Shown: positions 15,665 through 23,050 of the stretch, piece by piece
Numbering within the stretch: position 1 is the first letter of the stretch
Layout of the letters: each line of letters starts with the position of its first letter
Source: Pseudomonadota bacterium
GTDB taxonomy: Bacteria; Pseudomonadota; Alphaproteobacteria; Rhizobiales; Xanthobacteraceae
Assembly: GCA_023387695.1 (NCBI GenBank)
Contig: JAEWHT010000288.1
Location: forward strand, 1 to 31,153
Direction: 5' to 3'
DNA: 31,153 nt
Translations under genes and position numbers: made by a program
Notes under the pieces: model-generated
The model's database searches: none
Told to the model about the DNA's origin: nothing
Seen by the model: only the letters and a program-made list of their open reading frames with translations

Positions 15665-16264
15665 CTATTTTGCCTTCCCAGCCAGCCAGTCCCGCCCCTC
15701 GCCATAGAGCTTCTCGACCTCGGGGCCGATCAAGCCCGGCATGTCGCGCTTGACCTTGTAGCCGATCAATTCCTGCATGTAGGCGAGATGGCGGTAGCCC
15801 TCGGGCAGCGCGGCAAGCGCGGTCTGATCGAGGCGGAGTGTCGCAGCCGGGTCAACCGGGTCGATCCGGTCCTTCTCGTAGATCGGCTGGCGGCGAACGA
15901 TGCCCCATTGCCCCTTTCGCTTCTCCAGGAAATCGTAGAAGCGTCCGGTGCAGACGACGTCGCAGAGCACGTCGTGCACCAGGGCTCGCTGCGAGATCGT
16001 CATCTTGGTTTGCGCGATGGCCCGCTCGCCCTGGAGATCGATGCTGGTGGCGCCGAGGAAATGCAGGATGCGCACGCCCTTGGCAAAGCCTTCCTGGCTG
16101 ACGCGCATGAAATCCCGCGCCGGCCCCTGAAACCAGGTGGCGGACATCCAGCCTTCTTCATGCCAGACGGTTGCAAAGCGCTCCCAGTCGCCGGCATCGC
16201 GCCACACCGCCCAGTTCTCGACGAGGTCGCGGATGGCGAGGCGGTCGAGCAATTGCTGGTCCAT
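15665..16264 (-). CDS. SnoaL/NTF2-like family protein
   Basis: A 199-aa protein of the NTF2-like alpha+beta-barrel fold. The opening DRLAIRDLVENWAVWRDAGDWERFATVWHEEGWM is the typical SnoaL-like start (helix with DW, then TvWhedg). A conserved RILHFLGATSIDL core, alternating strand patterns (AQTKMTISQRA, VVCTGRFYDFLEK) and WGIVRRQPIYEKDRIDPVDP follow. Members include isomerases, dehydratases and ring-hydroxylating dioxygenase beta subunits, so the exact reaction is open. The ATG at 16264 is preferred over the GTG at 16270 because GGAG lies 8 bases before it. It stands alone between the small-RNA candidate and phyR. Confidence 0.75.
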   Translation of the reverse strand: MDQQLLDRLAIRDLVENWAVWRDAGDWERFATVWHEEGWMSATWFQGPARDFMRVSQEGFAKGVRILHFLGATSIDLQGERAIAQTKMTISQRALVHDVLCDVVCTGRFYDFLEKRKGQWGIVRRQPIYEKDRIDPVDPAATLRLDQTALAALPEGYRHLAYMQELIGYKVKRDMPGLIGPEVEKLYGEGRDWLAGKAK

Positions 16265-16417
16265 GAGCACGTCTCCAATTGGGCGATGCGCGAGGTATGA
16301 GCGGCGAATTCAATTCTCGTCAAGCAGGCACTAAAAATCCGGCGTGCCTTGCAGCACGCCGGATCAAACTGTCGTCTTTCGATTGTGGCCGCGGCCCTTT
16401 ACGCCGCCGGCGCCTTG

Positions 16418-17224
16418 TTAGGCCGCCGGCGCTTTGGGCGTGCGGTTGCGCGAGTTGCGCTGGAAGAACAGCGCCTGACTCGCCACCGCCGACACCATGG
16501 CGGGCTGGAACGGCTTCGAGATCAGGAAGGCCGGCTCGGGACGCTCGCCGGTGAGGAAGCGTTCCGGATAGGCGGTGATGAATACCACCGGAACCTCGAA
16601 GGTGCGGAGCAGCTCGTTGACGGCATCCAGGCCCGACGAGCCGTCGGCGAGCTGGATATCGGCGAGGATGAGGCCCGGCCGCTTGTTCTTGGCCAGTGCG
16701 ACCGCATCGGCGTGGGTGCGTGCGACGCCGACGACATTGAGGCCGAGATACTTCACCAGGCTCTCGAGGTCCATGGCGATGAAGGTCTCGTCCTCGATGA
16801 TCAGCACGTCGGTGGCGATCTCGGCCGCCATCTCGCGGCCTGCCGCGTCGGCCAGCCGACGCGTCTCGCCGACATCGGTGCCGAGCACGTAGGCGACTTC
16901 CTCTTCCGAAAATCCCTCGAGCGAAAGCAGCAGGAAGGCCTGGCGAGGTAGCGGCGTGATGTTGGACAGACGGCGCTCCGGCGGCATCGGCAGCGTCGCC
17001 ACCTCGGAATCGTCATTGACCGAGACCGAATTCCATATCTGGGTGAACAGCCGGAACAGGCCGGCGCGCGGCCCATGGCTCTCGTCGAGCACCGACGGGT
17101 CTCCCAGCATGGCTTCCAACATGGCTGCGACATAGGCATCACCGGAAGCCTGGCTGCCCGTGAGGGCGCGCGCATACCGGCGCAACAACGGCAAGTGTTC
17201 AGCAACGAGCTGTGAACGGGACAT
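16418..17224 (-). CDS. phyR: PhyR, anti-anti-sigma response regulator of the general stress response
   Basis: A 268-aa protein with the PhyR architecture: an N-terminal sigma-factor-like domain (about 1-135, with LPLLRRYARALTGS and LPRQAFLLLSLEGFSEEEVAYVLG) fused to a C-terminal receiver domain. Receiver residues are Glu144/Asp145, phosphoacceptor Asp189 (LILADIQL), Thr217 in FITAYP, and Lys237 in SKPF. When phosphorylated, PhyR binds the anti-sigma factor NepR and frees EcfG. The ATG at 17224 has a GGAG-type site (GGAGTGGGG); MMNG at 17242 is an alternative. It is divergent from nepR-ecfG, as in B. japonicum. The sensor kinase is not in the window. Two EcfG-like promoters upstream suggest positive feedback. 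Confidence 0.95.
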   Translation of the reverse strand: MSRSQLVAEHLPLLRRYARALTGSQASGDAYVAAMLEAMLGDPSVLDESHGPRAGLFRLFTQIWNSVSVNDDSEVATLPMPPERRLSNITPLPRQAFLLLSLEGFSEEEVAYVLGTDVGETRRLADAAGREMAAEIATDVLIIEDETFIAMDLESLVKYLGLNVVGVARTHADAVALAKNKRPGLILADIQLADGSSGLDAVNELLRTFEVPVVFITAYPERFLTGERPEPAFLISKPFQPAMVSAVASQALFFQRNSRNRTPKAPAA

Positions 17225-17264
17225 CCCCACTCCATTCATCATCGGGCCAACCTTGGAGGACAGG

Positions 17265-17289
17265 CAACACGAGGGGAGGCCCGGGTTCC
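17265..17289 (-). promoter_or_regulatory. EcfG-like promoter P2 of phyR
   Basis: On the minus strand: GGAAC (17285-17289), 16-bp spacer, GTTG (-10, 17265-17268). The -35 is perfect and the GTT core is present, though without the preceding C. The start would fall near 17258, about 34 nt from the ATG at 17224. Confidence 0.5.
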
Positions 17290-17303
17290 CCTGCTGGGCT
17301 GAT

Positions 17304-17328
17304 TACGCCTCAGGATAAGAAAAGTTCC
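17304..17328 (-). promoter_or_regulatory. EcfG-like promoter P1 of phyR
   Basis: On the minus strand: GGAAC (17324-17328), 16-bp spacer, CGTA (17304-17307), one mismatch to the CGTT consensus. Its -35 lies in one arm of a perfect palindrome (17320-17346) whose other arm places a GGAAC facing nepR. Confidence 0.4.
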
Positions 17329-17346
17329 CCTGAGCCGGGAACTTTT
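17320..17346. repeat. Perfect palindrome containing two opposed GGAAC boxes
   Basis: AAAAGTTCCC (17320-17329) and GGGAACTTTT (17337-17346) are perfect complements with a 7-bp spacer, in the phyR / nepR intergenic region. As DNA it presents a GGAAC motif in each direction. As RNA on either strand it would make a stem followed by U residues, so it could also act as a bidirectional terminator. Confidence 0.6.
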
Positions 17347-17444
17347 TGTCGAACCTGGAATTGAACTCATCCAGGGAACGGCTCCCGGTTGAGAAAACTT
17401 CTCTATTTTGCAGTCACTTAACTCGGGGAAACGTGGAACAGGTC

Positions 17445-17675
17445 ATGAAAGATCTCAAGTCTCAAGTCAGCAAAAGCACGACCCCCGGTAAGGGAGGCCT
17501 AACTCCGGAGATCCAATCCCGGATCGGGCATCAACTGCGCGCCATGTATGACGACGTCGTGCGGCAGGGGGTTCCGGACCGGTTCGCGGAGCTCATCAAA
17601 AAGCTTGATGCGCCGGGAGGATCCCAGAACGAGAATGGGGCTGGGGGCTCCAACGACAACAATGGGAGGGACTAA
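17445..17675 (+). CDS. nepR: NepR anti-sigma factor
   Basis: A 76-aa protein that binds and inhibits EcfG until phosphorylated PhyR captures it. The conserved NepR core IGHQLRAMYDDVVRQGVPDRF AELIKKLD occupies about residues 27-55, flanked by a disordered N-terminus (SKSTTPGKG) and a Gly/Asn-rich tail. The ATG at 17445 gives the usual MKDLKSQ start; the open frame from a TTG at 17346 is unlikely. Its stop TAA shares its last base with the ecfG ATG (TAATG), so synthesis of the pair is probably coupled, keeping anti-sigma and sigma balanced. Confidence 0.9.
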   Translation: MKDLKSQVSKSTTPGKGGLTPEIQSRIGHQLRAMYDDVVRQGVPDRFAELIKKLDAPGGSQNENGAGGSNDNNGRD

Positions 17676-18223
17676 TGCCTCTCACGAACTCCCTGCGTGA
17701 CGACATCCTCGCGGCCGTGCCGAGCCTTCGCGCATTCGCGATCTCGCTCAGCGGCAATGCGGACCGCGCCGACGATTTGGTGCAGGAGACGCTGTTGCGC
17801 GCACTCGCCAACATCGACTCGTTCCAGCCCGGTTCAAACCTGCCGGCATGGCTGTTCACGATCCTGCGCAATTTATTCCGCTCCGACTATCGCAAGCGGC
17901 GGCGCGAGGTCGAGGATGCCGAGGGCAACTATGCCAAGACGCTGAAGACGCAGCCCTCGCAGAACGCGCATCTCGAATTCGAGGAGTTTCGCGGCGCGCT
18001 CGAGAAGCTTCCGCAGGACCAGCGTGAAGCGTTGATCCTGGTCGGCGCCTCCGGCTTCTCATATGAGGACGCAGCCTCGATCTGCGGCTGTGCGGTCGGC
18101 ACCATCAAGAGCCGCGTCAATCGCGCGCGTTCGAAGCTCGCCGCGCTGCTCTATGTCGACGGTGCCGAGGACTTCGGGCCCGACGAGACCGTTCGCGCCG
18201 TGATCGGCGGCAGCGGCGGATAG
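17675..18223 (+). CDS. ecfG: EcfG, ECF sigma factor of the general stress response
   Basis: A 182-aa ECF sigma factor (ECF15 group). Region 2 is seen as DDLVQETLLRALANIDSF (33-50) and AWLFTILRNLFRSDYRKRRR (58-77); region 4 as LPQDQREALILVGASGFSYEDAASI with recognition helix GCAVGTIKSRVNRARSKL (138-155). It directs RNA polymerase to GGAAC-N16/18-CGTT promoters under osmotic, oxidative or desiccation stress. GGGAGGG before the ATG within the end of nepR is a strong ribosome site. A hairpin at 18255-18281 follows. Confidence 0.95.
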   Translation: MPLTNSLRDDILAAVPSLRAFAISLSGNADRADDLVQETLLRALANIDSFQPGSNLPAWLFTILRNLFRSDYRKRRREVEDAEGNYAKTLKTQPSQNAHLEFEEFRGALEKLPQDQREALILVGASGFSYEDAASICGCAVGTIKSRVNRARSKLAALLYVDGAEDFGPDETVRAVIGGSGG

Positions 18224-18254
18224 CGCAACAATCGACTGAAAGGCTGTAGCTGTG

Positions 18255-18281
18255 AAGGCGGCCGCTTGCGCGGTCGCCTTT
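18255..18281 (+). terminator. Probable terminator between ecfG and the converging nitroreductase gene
   Basis: AAGGCGGCCGC (18255-18265) and GCGGTCGCCTT (18270-18280) form an 11-bp stem with one G-U pair and a TTGC tetraloop, ending in TTT on the plus strand. The U tract is short, so efficiency is uncertain. Confidence 0.6.
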
Positions 18282-18312
18282 GCATGCGTGAAGGTCACCG
18301 ATTTTGGCTCGG

Positions 18313-19014
18313 TTACTTCTCGACGAACGTTACCGTGTCGGCAACGGTCGCGCGCGAGGTCCGGTAGCTGTTGACCTTGTGCGCATTGTCCGCATAGCCG
18401 AACGAGATGCCGCAGACGACGCGGCGATCGTCGGGCAGGTTGAAGTGGCGACGGATCAGTCCGGAATGGCGCGCGAGTGCAGCTTGCGGAATCGTACCGA
18501 GCCCGAGCGCTTGCGCGGCCAGCATGAAGTTCGAGACATACGCCCCGCAATCGATCGCACCGTAGATGCCGAGTGGTTCGTTGGTGTGGATGATCGCGAC
18601 GTGCGGCGCGCCGAAGAAATTGTAATTTTCCAGCGCCTGCTTAGCGTAAGCCATCTTGTCGCCGCGGGCGATGCCAAGAGTATTGTAGAGCTGAAAGCCG
18701 CTCTCGCGGCGGCGATCGAGATAGACGCCGAGATATTCGCGCGGCGGCGTGAAGTCATAATCGTCGCCGAGGCCGCCTGAGGCCTCCTTGTAGATCAGCT
18801 GGCGAAAGCGCTCCTTGGCCTCGCCGCTGGCGATGATGACCTGCCAGGGCTGGCTGTTGCACCAGGACGCGGTGCGCTGCGCCGTGGTCAGCACATGCTC
18901 GATGGTGGCGCGATCGACCTCCTTGGGGAGGAAGGCGCGCACGGAGTAGCGCTCGTTGAGGAGCTCTTCGAGCACGCCGATGCGGTCTTGGGTCTGATTT
19001 GCTTTAGCGTCCAT
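18313..19014 (-). CDS. Nitroreductase family flavoprotein
   Basis: A 233-aa FMN-dependent oxidoreductase. Typical features are RYSVRAFLPKEV near residues 22-33 (the RxSxRxF FMN phosphate contact), TASWCNSQPWQVI, and ALGLGTIPQAAL in the second half (FMN region). Such enzymes use NAD(P)H to reduce nitro groups, quinones or enones. It is the last gene of the leftward catabolic block, after the tandem acyl-CoA dehydrogenases and separated from them by a 114-bp palindromic repeat, so co-transcription is likely but not certain. In some catabolic clusters this family reduces unsaturated intermediates; that is inference. Confidence 0.85.
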   Translation of the reverse strand: MDAKANQTQDRIGVLEELLNERYSVRAFLPKEVDRATIEHVLTTAQRTASWCNSQPWQVIIASGEAKERFRQLIYKEASGGLGDDYDFTPPREYLGVYLDRRRESGFQLYNTLGIARGDKMAYAKQALENYNFFGAPHVAIIHTNEPLGIYGAIDCGAYVSNFMLAAQALGLGTIPQAALARHSGLIRRHFNLPDDRRVVCGISFGYADNAHKVNSYRTSRATVADTVTFVEK

Positions 19015-19030
19015 TGCCTAGCTCGCTTTC

Positions 19031-19144
19031 GTGCCCCGGACGCGACGCAGCACGAAGTGATGCGGCGCAGAGCCGGGGCCCATTATGGCTTTTGGGTCCC
19101 GGCTCTGCGGAGCGGCACTTCGCGCCGCACCGCGTCCGGGACAC
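19031..19144. repeat. Palindromic repeat family A, copy 2
   Basis: A 114-bp element with the same ends and internal hairpin as 1343-1454. It starts 17 bp upstream of the nitroreductase start and ends 8 bp from the stop of the first acyl-CoA dehydrogenase gene. In a leftward transcript it would be a large stem-loop between two genes, possibly stabilising the upstream message or lowering read-through. Confidence 0.88.
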
Positions 19145-19152
19145 AAGATCTC

Positions 19153-20397
19153 TTATCTACCCTTGGTCGGGATCTTGTTATACGGCACATCCTTGTCGAC
19201 ACGGATGTCACCGGGCAAGCCCAGCACGCGCTCGGCGATGATGTTGCGCAGGATCTCGTCCGTGCCGCCGGCTATACGCATCCCGGGAGAGGACAACAGC
19301 ATCTGCTGGAACTGGCCCTGGACGATTTCCTCTGCATCCCCGGTGAGCGAGCCGGCAGCACCCTGAAGATCCATCGCATAAGCCGCAATGTCCTGCAGCA
19401 TCACGCCCGACACCAGCTTGCCAATAGAGTTTTCAGGACCGGGACGCTCGCCCTTCGACAGCGCCGAGATCGCGCGATAGCTGGTGTATTTCAGCCCACT
19501 CGACTTCACAGCCCAGCTGGCAAGCTTTGAGCGCACGGCGGGATCATCGATTGCGACCCCGTCCTCCAGCATGAGGTTCGAGCAGAATTCGAACAACTCG
19601 GGCACGCCCGTCGCGAGCCGCGCGCCGATCGACATGCGCTCGTTCATCAGCGTGGTCAGCGAAACATTCCAACCATCACCGACCGCGCCGAGCCGCTGGC
19701 TGTCGGGAATCACGACGTCCGTAAAATAGACTTCGTTGAACTCCTGCATGCCGTTCGCTTGCTTGATCGGCCGCACTTCCACGCCTTTGCTCTTCATGTC
19801 CAGGAAGAACATGGTGAGGCCCTTGTGCTTGGGCACGGTCGGATCGGTGCGGGTGATCAGCAGGCCGTAATCGGAGTAATGCGCGCCGGAAGTCCAGATC
19901 TTCTGGCCATTGATGATCCAGTTGTCGCCCTGTTTTTCCGCGCGGGTGCGGAGTCCAGCGACGTCGGAGCCGCCAGCGGGCTCCGAAAACAACTGGCACC
20001 AGATCTCCTCGCCCGATGCGAGCTTCGGGAGATAGCGACGCTTGGCATCCTCGCTGCCCCAAGCCATCACGGTCGGGCCGCACATGCCCTCGCCGATCTG
20101 AAACGGCTGCGTCAGCTTGCCGTAGACACCTTCTTCCTGCTGCCAGATCACCTTCTCGATCGGCGTGGCGCCGCGACCGCCATATTCCTTCGGCCAGTGC
20201 AGGCAGGCCCAGTTGCCTTCGAACTTCTTCTTCTGCCAGGCCTTGCCAACATCGACCATGTCATGCTTCGCGAGCCTGATGCGGCCGAGCGAGGATTTTG
20301 ACAGTTCCTCCTCGAACTCCTTCGGCGCGTTGGTGGCGACCCATTTGCGTGCGGTCTCGCGGAATGCGGCTTCCTGCGGGGTGTCGTCGAAATTCAT
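19153..20397 (-). CDS. Acyl-CoA dehydrogenase, tandem copy 1
   Basis: A 414-aa FAD enzyme oxidising an acyl-CoA to the 2-enoyl-CoA and passing electrons to ETF. The FAD/substrate motif CQLFSEPAGGSDVAGLRTRA (134-153) and IINGQKIWTSGAHYSDY (161-177) are typical. The C-terminal position that holds the catalytic Glu in medium-chain enzymes (YEGT) reads AGGT here, but Glu253 in TTLMNERMSIG sits where isovaleryl-CoA dehydrogenase has its base. The ATG at 20397 matches the paralogue's MNFDDTPQEA start; the upstream open frame runs through a repeat and is rejected. It is a tandem duplicate of the next gene, and both end in NKIPTKGR. Confidence 0.92.
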   Translation of the reverse strand: MNFDDTPQEAAFRETARKWVATNAPKEFEEELSKSSLGRIRLAKHDMVDVGKAWQKKKFEGNWACLHWPKEYGGRGATPIEKVIWQQEEGVYGKLTQPFQIGEGMCGPTVMAWGSEDAKRRYLPKLASGEEIWCQLFSEPAGGSDVAGLRTRAEKQGDNWIINGQKIWTSGAHYSDYGLLITRTDPTVPKHKGLTMFFLDMKSKGVEVRPIKQANGMQEFNEVYFTDVVIPDSQRLGAVGDGWNVSLTTLMNERMSIGARLATGVPELFEFCSNLMLEDGVAIDDPAVRSKLASWAVKSSGLKYTSYRAISALSKGERPGPENSIGKLVSGVMLQDIAAYAMDLQGAAGSLTGDAEEIVQGQFQQMLLSSPGMRIAGGTDEILRNIIAERVLGLPGDIRVDKDVPYNKIPTKGR

Positions 20398-20417
20398 CTC
20401 CGAACTCTCCTCTCTCT

Positions 20418-20531
20418 TGCCCCGGACGCTGCGCAGCGCGAAGCGGTGCGCTGCAGAGCCGGGGCCCATTCTGGCTTTCTGGGTCCCGGCTCTGCGAAGC
20501 GGCATTGCATGCCGCATCGCGTCCGGGACAC
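20418..20531. repeat. Palindromic repeat family A, copy 3
   Basis: A 114-bp element between the two tandem acyl-CoA dehydrogenase genes, ending 4 bp from the stop of the upstream copy. Same orientation and internal hairpin as copies at 1343 and 19031. Its position relative to the gene's stop codon matches copy 2, suggesting that gene and repeat were duplicated as one unit. Confidence 0.88.
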
Positions 20532-20535
20532 GAAC

Positions 20536-21777
20536 TCATCTTCCCTTGGTCGGGATCTTGTTGAACGGCACGTCCTTGTCGACACGGATATCGCCGGGCA
20601 GACCCAGCACGCGCTCGGCGATGATGTTGCGCATGATCTCGTCGGTGCCGCCTTCGACGCGTGTGCCGGGCGCGCGCAGCAGCATCGCCTGGAAACGGCC
20701 CGCCAGCTCGGCATCTTCGCCGCTGATCACGCCGCTTGCACCCTGCAAGTCCAGCGCGTAGGTCGCGACGTCCTGGATCATCGAACCCGCCACCAGCTTG
20801 CCGATGGAATTCTCCGGTCCCGGCCGTTCGCCCTTCGACAACGCCGAGATCGCGCGCATGCTTGTGTATTGCAACCCACTCGCCTTCACCGCCCAGTTGG
20901 CGAGCTTCGAACGCACCGCGCGATCCTCGATCGCCGGTCCGTCATCGAGCATCAGGCTCGAGCAATATTCGAACAGCTCCGGGAAACCGGTCGAGACGGC
21001 CGCGCCAATCGCGCTGCGTTCGTTCATCAGCGTGGTCAGCGACACGTTCCAGCCGTCACCGACGTCGCCGAGGCGCTGATGATCAGGAATACGGACATTG
21101 GTGAAATAGACTTCATTGAAGTCGGAGGCACCGCTCGCCTGCTTGATCGGCCGCACCTCGACGCCCGGGCTCTTCATGTCCAGGAAGAACATGGTGAGGC
21201 CCTTGTGCTTGGGCACGGTCGGGTCGGTACGGGTGAGCAGAATGCCGTAGTCGGAATAATGCGCGCCCGAGGTCCAGATCTTCTGGCCGTTGATGACCCA
21301 GTCGTCGCCGTCCTTCTCCGCACGCGTGCGCAGGCCCGCGACATCTGAACCGCCAGCGGGTTCGGAGAACAGCTGGCACCAGATTTTTTCGCCCGATGCG
21401 AGCGGCGGCAGATAGGTGCGCTTATGCTCCTCGCGCGCGAACGCCATCATGGTCGGTCCGCACATGCCATGGCCAATGATGAACATGCGGGACAGTTGGC
21501 CGAACGGCCCTTCTTCCTGCGACCAGATCACGCGCTCGATCGGCGAGGAGCCGCGGCCGCCATATTCCTTCGGCCAGTGCAAGCACGCCCAGCCGGCATC
21601 GGCCTTCTTCTTCTGCCAGGTCTTGGCGACCTCGAGAATATTGGCGTTCTTGAGCACGGTGCGGCCGAGCGAGGATTTGCGCAGCTCGTCCTCGTACTGC
21701 TTCGGCGCGTTGGCGCCGATCCAGGCGCGCGCGGTGGCGCGGAATTCGGCTTCCTGCGGGGTGTCGTCGAAGTTCAT
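20536..21777 (-). CDS. Acyl-CoA dehydrogenase, tandem copy 2
   Basis: A 413-aa paralogue of the neighbouring dehydrogenase; long stretches are identical, including CQLFSEPAGGSDVAGLRTRA, INGQKIWTSGAHYSDYG and the ending DKDVPFNKIPTKGR (one residue differs). It keeps the Glu in TLMNER and has EGGT where medium-chain enzymes have YEGT. This architecture, about 410 aa with RNIIAERVLGLPGD at the end, is the large-subunit type of heterotetrameric steroid-style dehydrogenases; its small partner may be the 375-aa enzyme upstream. Two large subunits for one small one could widen substrate range. Start and length agree with the paralogue. Confidence 0.92.
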   Translation of the reverse strand: MNFDDTPQEAEFRATARAWIGANAPKQYEDELRKSSLGRTVLKNANILEVAKTWQKKKADAGWACLHWPKEYGGRGSSPIERVIWSQEEGPFGQLSRMFIIGHGMCGPTMMAFAREEHKRTYLPPLASGEKIWCQLFSEPAGGSDVAGLRTRAEKDGDDWVINGQKIWTSGAHYSDYGILLTRTDPTVPKHKGLTMFFLDMKSPGVEVRPIKQASGASDFNEVYFTNVRIPDHQRLGDVGDGWNVSLTTLMNERSAIGAAVSTGFPELFEYCSSLMLDDGPAIEDRAVRSKLANWAVKASGLQYTSMRAISALSKGERPGPENSIGKLVAGSMIQDVATYALDLQGASGVISGEDAELAGRFQAMLLRAPGTRVEGGTDEIMRNIIAERVLGLPGDIRVDKDVPFNKIPTKGR

Positions 21778-21790
21778 ATTTCTTTTTCTC

Positions 21791-21889
21791 CGTCATTCCG
21801 GGGCGCGCGCAGCGCGAACCCGGAATCTCGACGTTATTCACTCATCTCTGGATTCCGGGTTCGCCGCTTTGCGGCGCCCCGGAATGACG
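21791..21889. repeat. Palindromic repeat family B
   Basis: A 99-bp element with perfect 15-bp inverted ends (CGTCATTCCGGGGCG / CGCCCCGGAATGACG) and a perfect 12-bp inner stem (GAACCCGGAATC / GATTCCGGGTTC). It lies between the 375-aa and 413-aa dehydrogenase genes and resembles in style, not sequence, family A. Only one copy is present here. Probably a dispersed intergenic palindrome transcribed as a hairpin. Confidence 0.85.
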
Positions 21890-21895
21890 ACAACA

Positions 21896-23023
21896 TCAAG
21901 CCGCGTTCTCCTTGCGCATGCGGTCGATCAGCTGGTCTTCCCAATAGGACAGGCTGCCGAGCCCAAGCGCCATCGCGTTGGCGCGGCGGTAGTACATGTG
22001 GCAATCGAACTCCCAGGTGAAGCCCATGCCGCCGTGAACCTGGATGTTGTTCTTGGCGCAATGCTGGAACGCCTGCGTCGCGCTGATGCGTGCGGCAGCA
22101 GCAGCTTCCGGCAGCTCGGCTGCGTTGGTCGAAAGCGCCCAGGCGCCGTAATAGCTGTTGGAGCGCGCCAACGTCGCCGAGACGTACATGTCGGCAAGCA
22201 TGTGTTTGACCGCCTGGAACGAGCCGATCTGTCGGCCGAAGGCGATACGGTCGAGCGCGTAGTCGCGGCCCATCTCCAGCGCGCGGTCGGAGCCGCCGAC
22301 CTGCTCGAAGGCACACAACACCGCGGCGCGGTCGAGCACTTGCGAGAGGATGCTCCAGCCTTCGCCGGAAGCGCCGAGCGGCTCGGCTTTGCAATCCTTG
22401 AAGGTGATCTCAGCCTGTCCGCGGGTCGGATCGAGATTGGTGAGGCTCTTCACCTCGACACCCCCGGCCTTGAGGTCGACCAGGAACAGCGAGATGTCGC
22501 CATCACGCCCGCTCGATCCGGTTCGCGCAGCAACCACTGCGAAGTCGGCGATCGCTCCGTCCGCCACCGGCTTCTTGACGCCGTTGAGCACACCATTCGC
22601 AGCAGTCAGCTTGATGTTCTTCGGCGCCGGATTGCCCTTGCCCTCGAACAGCGCCAGCGTACCGATCGCCTCACCCGAGGCGATCGCGGGCAACCACTTC
22701 TTCTTTTGCGCGTCACTGCCGGCGATCAACAGCGCTTCCGCTGCGAGATAGACGGTCGAGGAGAACGGCACCGGCGCATTCGCCCGGCCCATCTCTTCGG
22801 CGATCACACAGAGCTCGAGATGGCCGGCACCCGCACCACCGAACTCCTCGGGGATCGCAACGCCAAGGAAGCCCATCTCGGCGAGGCCCTTCCAAAGCTC
22901 CTTGTCGTAAGGCGCCTTGCCGTCGAGCACGACACGCACCGCTTTAGGCGAGCACTTCTCGGCGAGGAATTTGCGCGCCTGGTCGCGAAGCTGCTTCTGG
23001 TCGTCGGAGAAATCAAAATTCAT
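21896..23023 (-). CDS. Acyl-CoA dehydrogenase, short (small-subunit) type
   Basis: A 375-aa member: N-terminal helices (DDQKQLRDQARKFL), PEEFGGAGAGHLEL, FAD arginine in DRIAFGRQIGSFQAVKH (Arg264), and HGGMGFTWEFDCHMYYRRA near the C-terminus. It has Asp231 (VLDRAAV) where the larger paralogues have the catalytic Glu, and the C-terminal YEGT segment is replaced by YWEDQLIDRM. It may therefore be the non-catalytic partner of an alpha2-beta2 complex with one or both downstream copies, as known for FadE26/FadE27-type pairs in actinobacteria. It is encoded 27 bp after the ligase gene, so the two are probably co-transcribed. Confidence 0.88.
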   Translation of the reverse strand: MNFDFSDDQKQLRDQARKFLAEKCSPKAVRVVLDGKAPYDKELWKGLAEMGFLGVAIPEEFGGAGAGHLELCVIAEEMGRANAPVPFSSTVYLAAEALLIAGSDAQKKKWLPAIASGEAIGTLALFEGKGNPAPKNIKLTAANGVLNGVKKPVADGAIADFAVVAARTGSSGRDGDISLFLVDLKAGGVEVKSLTNLDPTRGQAEITFKDCKAEPLGASGEGWSILSQVLDRAAVLCAFEQVGGSDRALEMGRDYALDRIAFGRQIGSFQAVKHMLADMYVSATLARSNSYYGAWALSTNAAELPEAAAAARISATQAFQHCAKNNIQVHGGMGFTWEFDCHMYYRRANAMALGLGSLSYWEDQLIDRMRKENAA

Positions 23024-23050
23024 GGCGCGTACCCGTTTTGATGATGTCGA

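Noticed and set aside
17346..17444. N-terminal extension of nepR from a TTG at 17346
   Set aside because: No ribosome site, extra sequence is unlike NepR, and the TTG lies inside the palindrome; ATG 17445 gives the normal protein.
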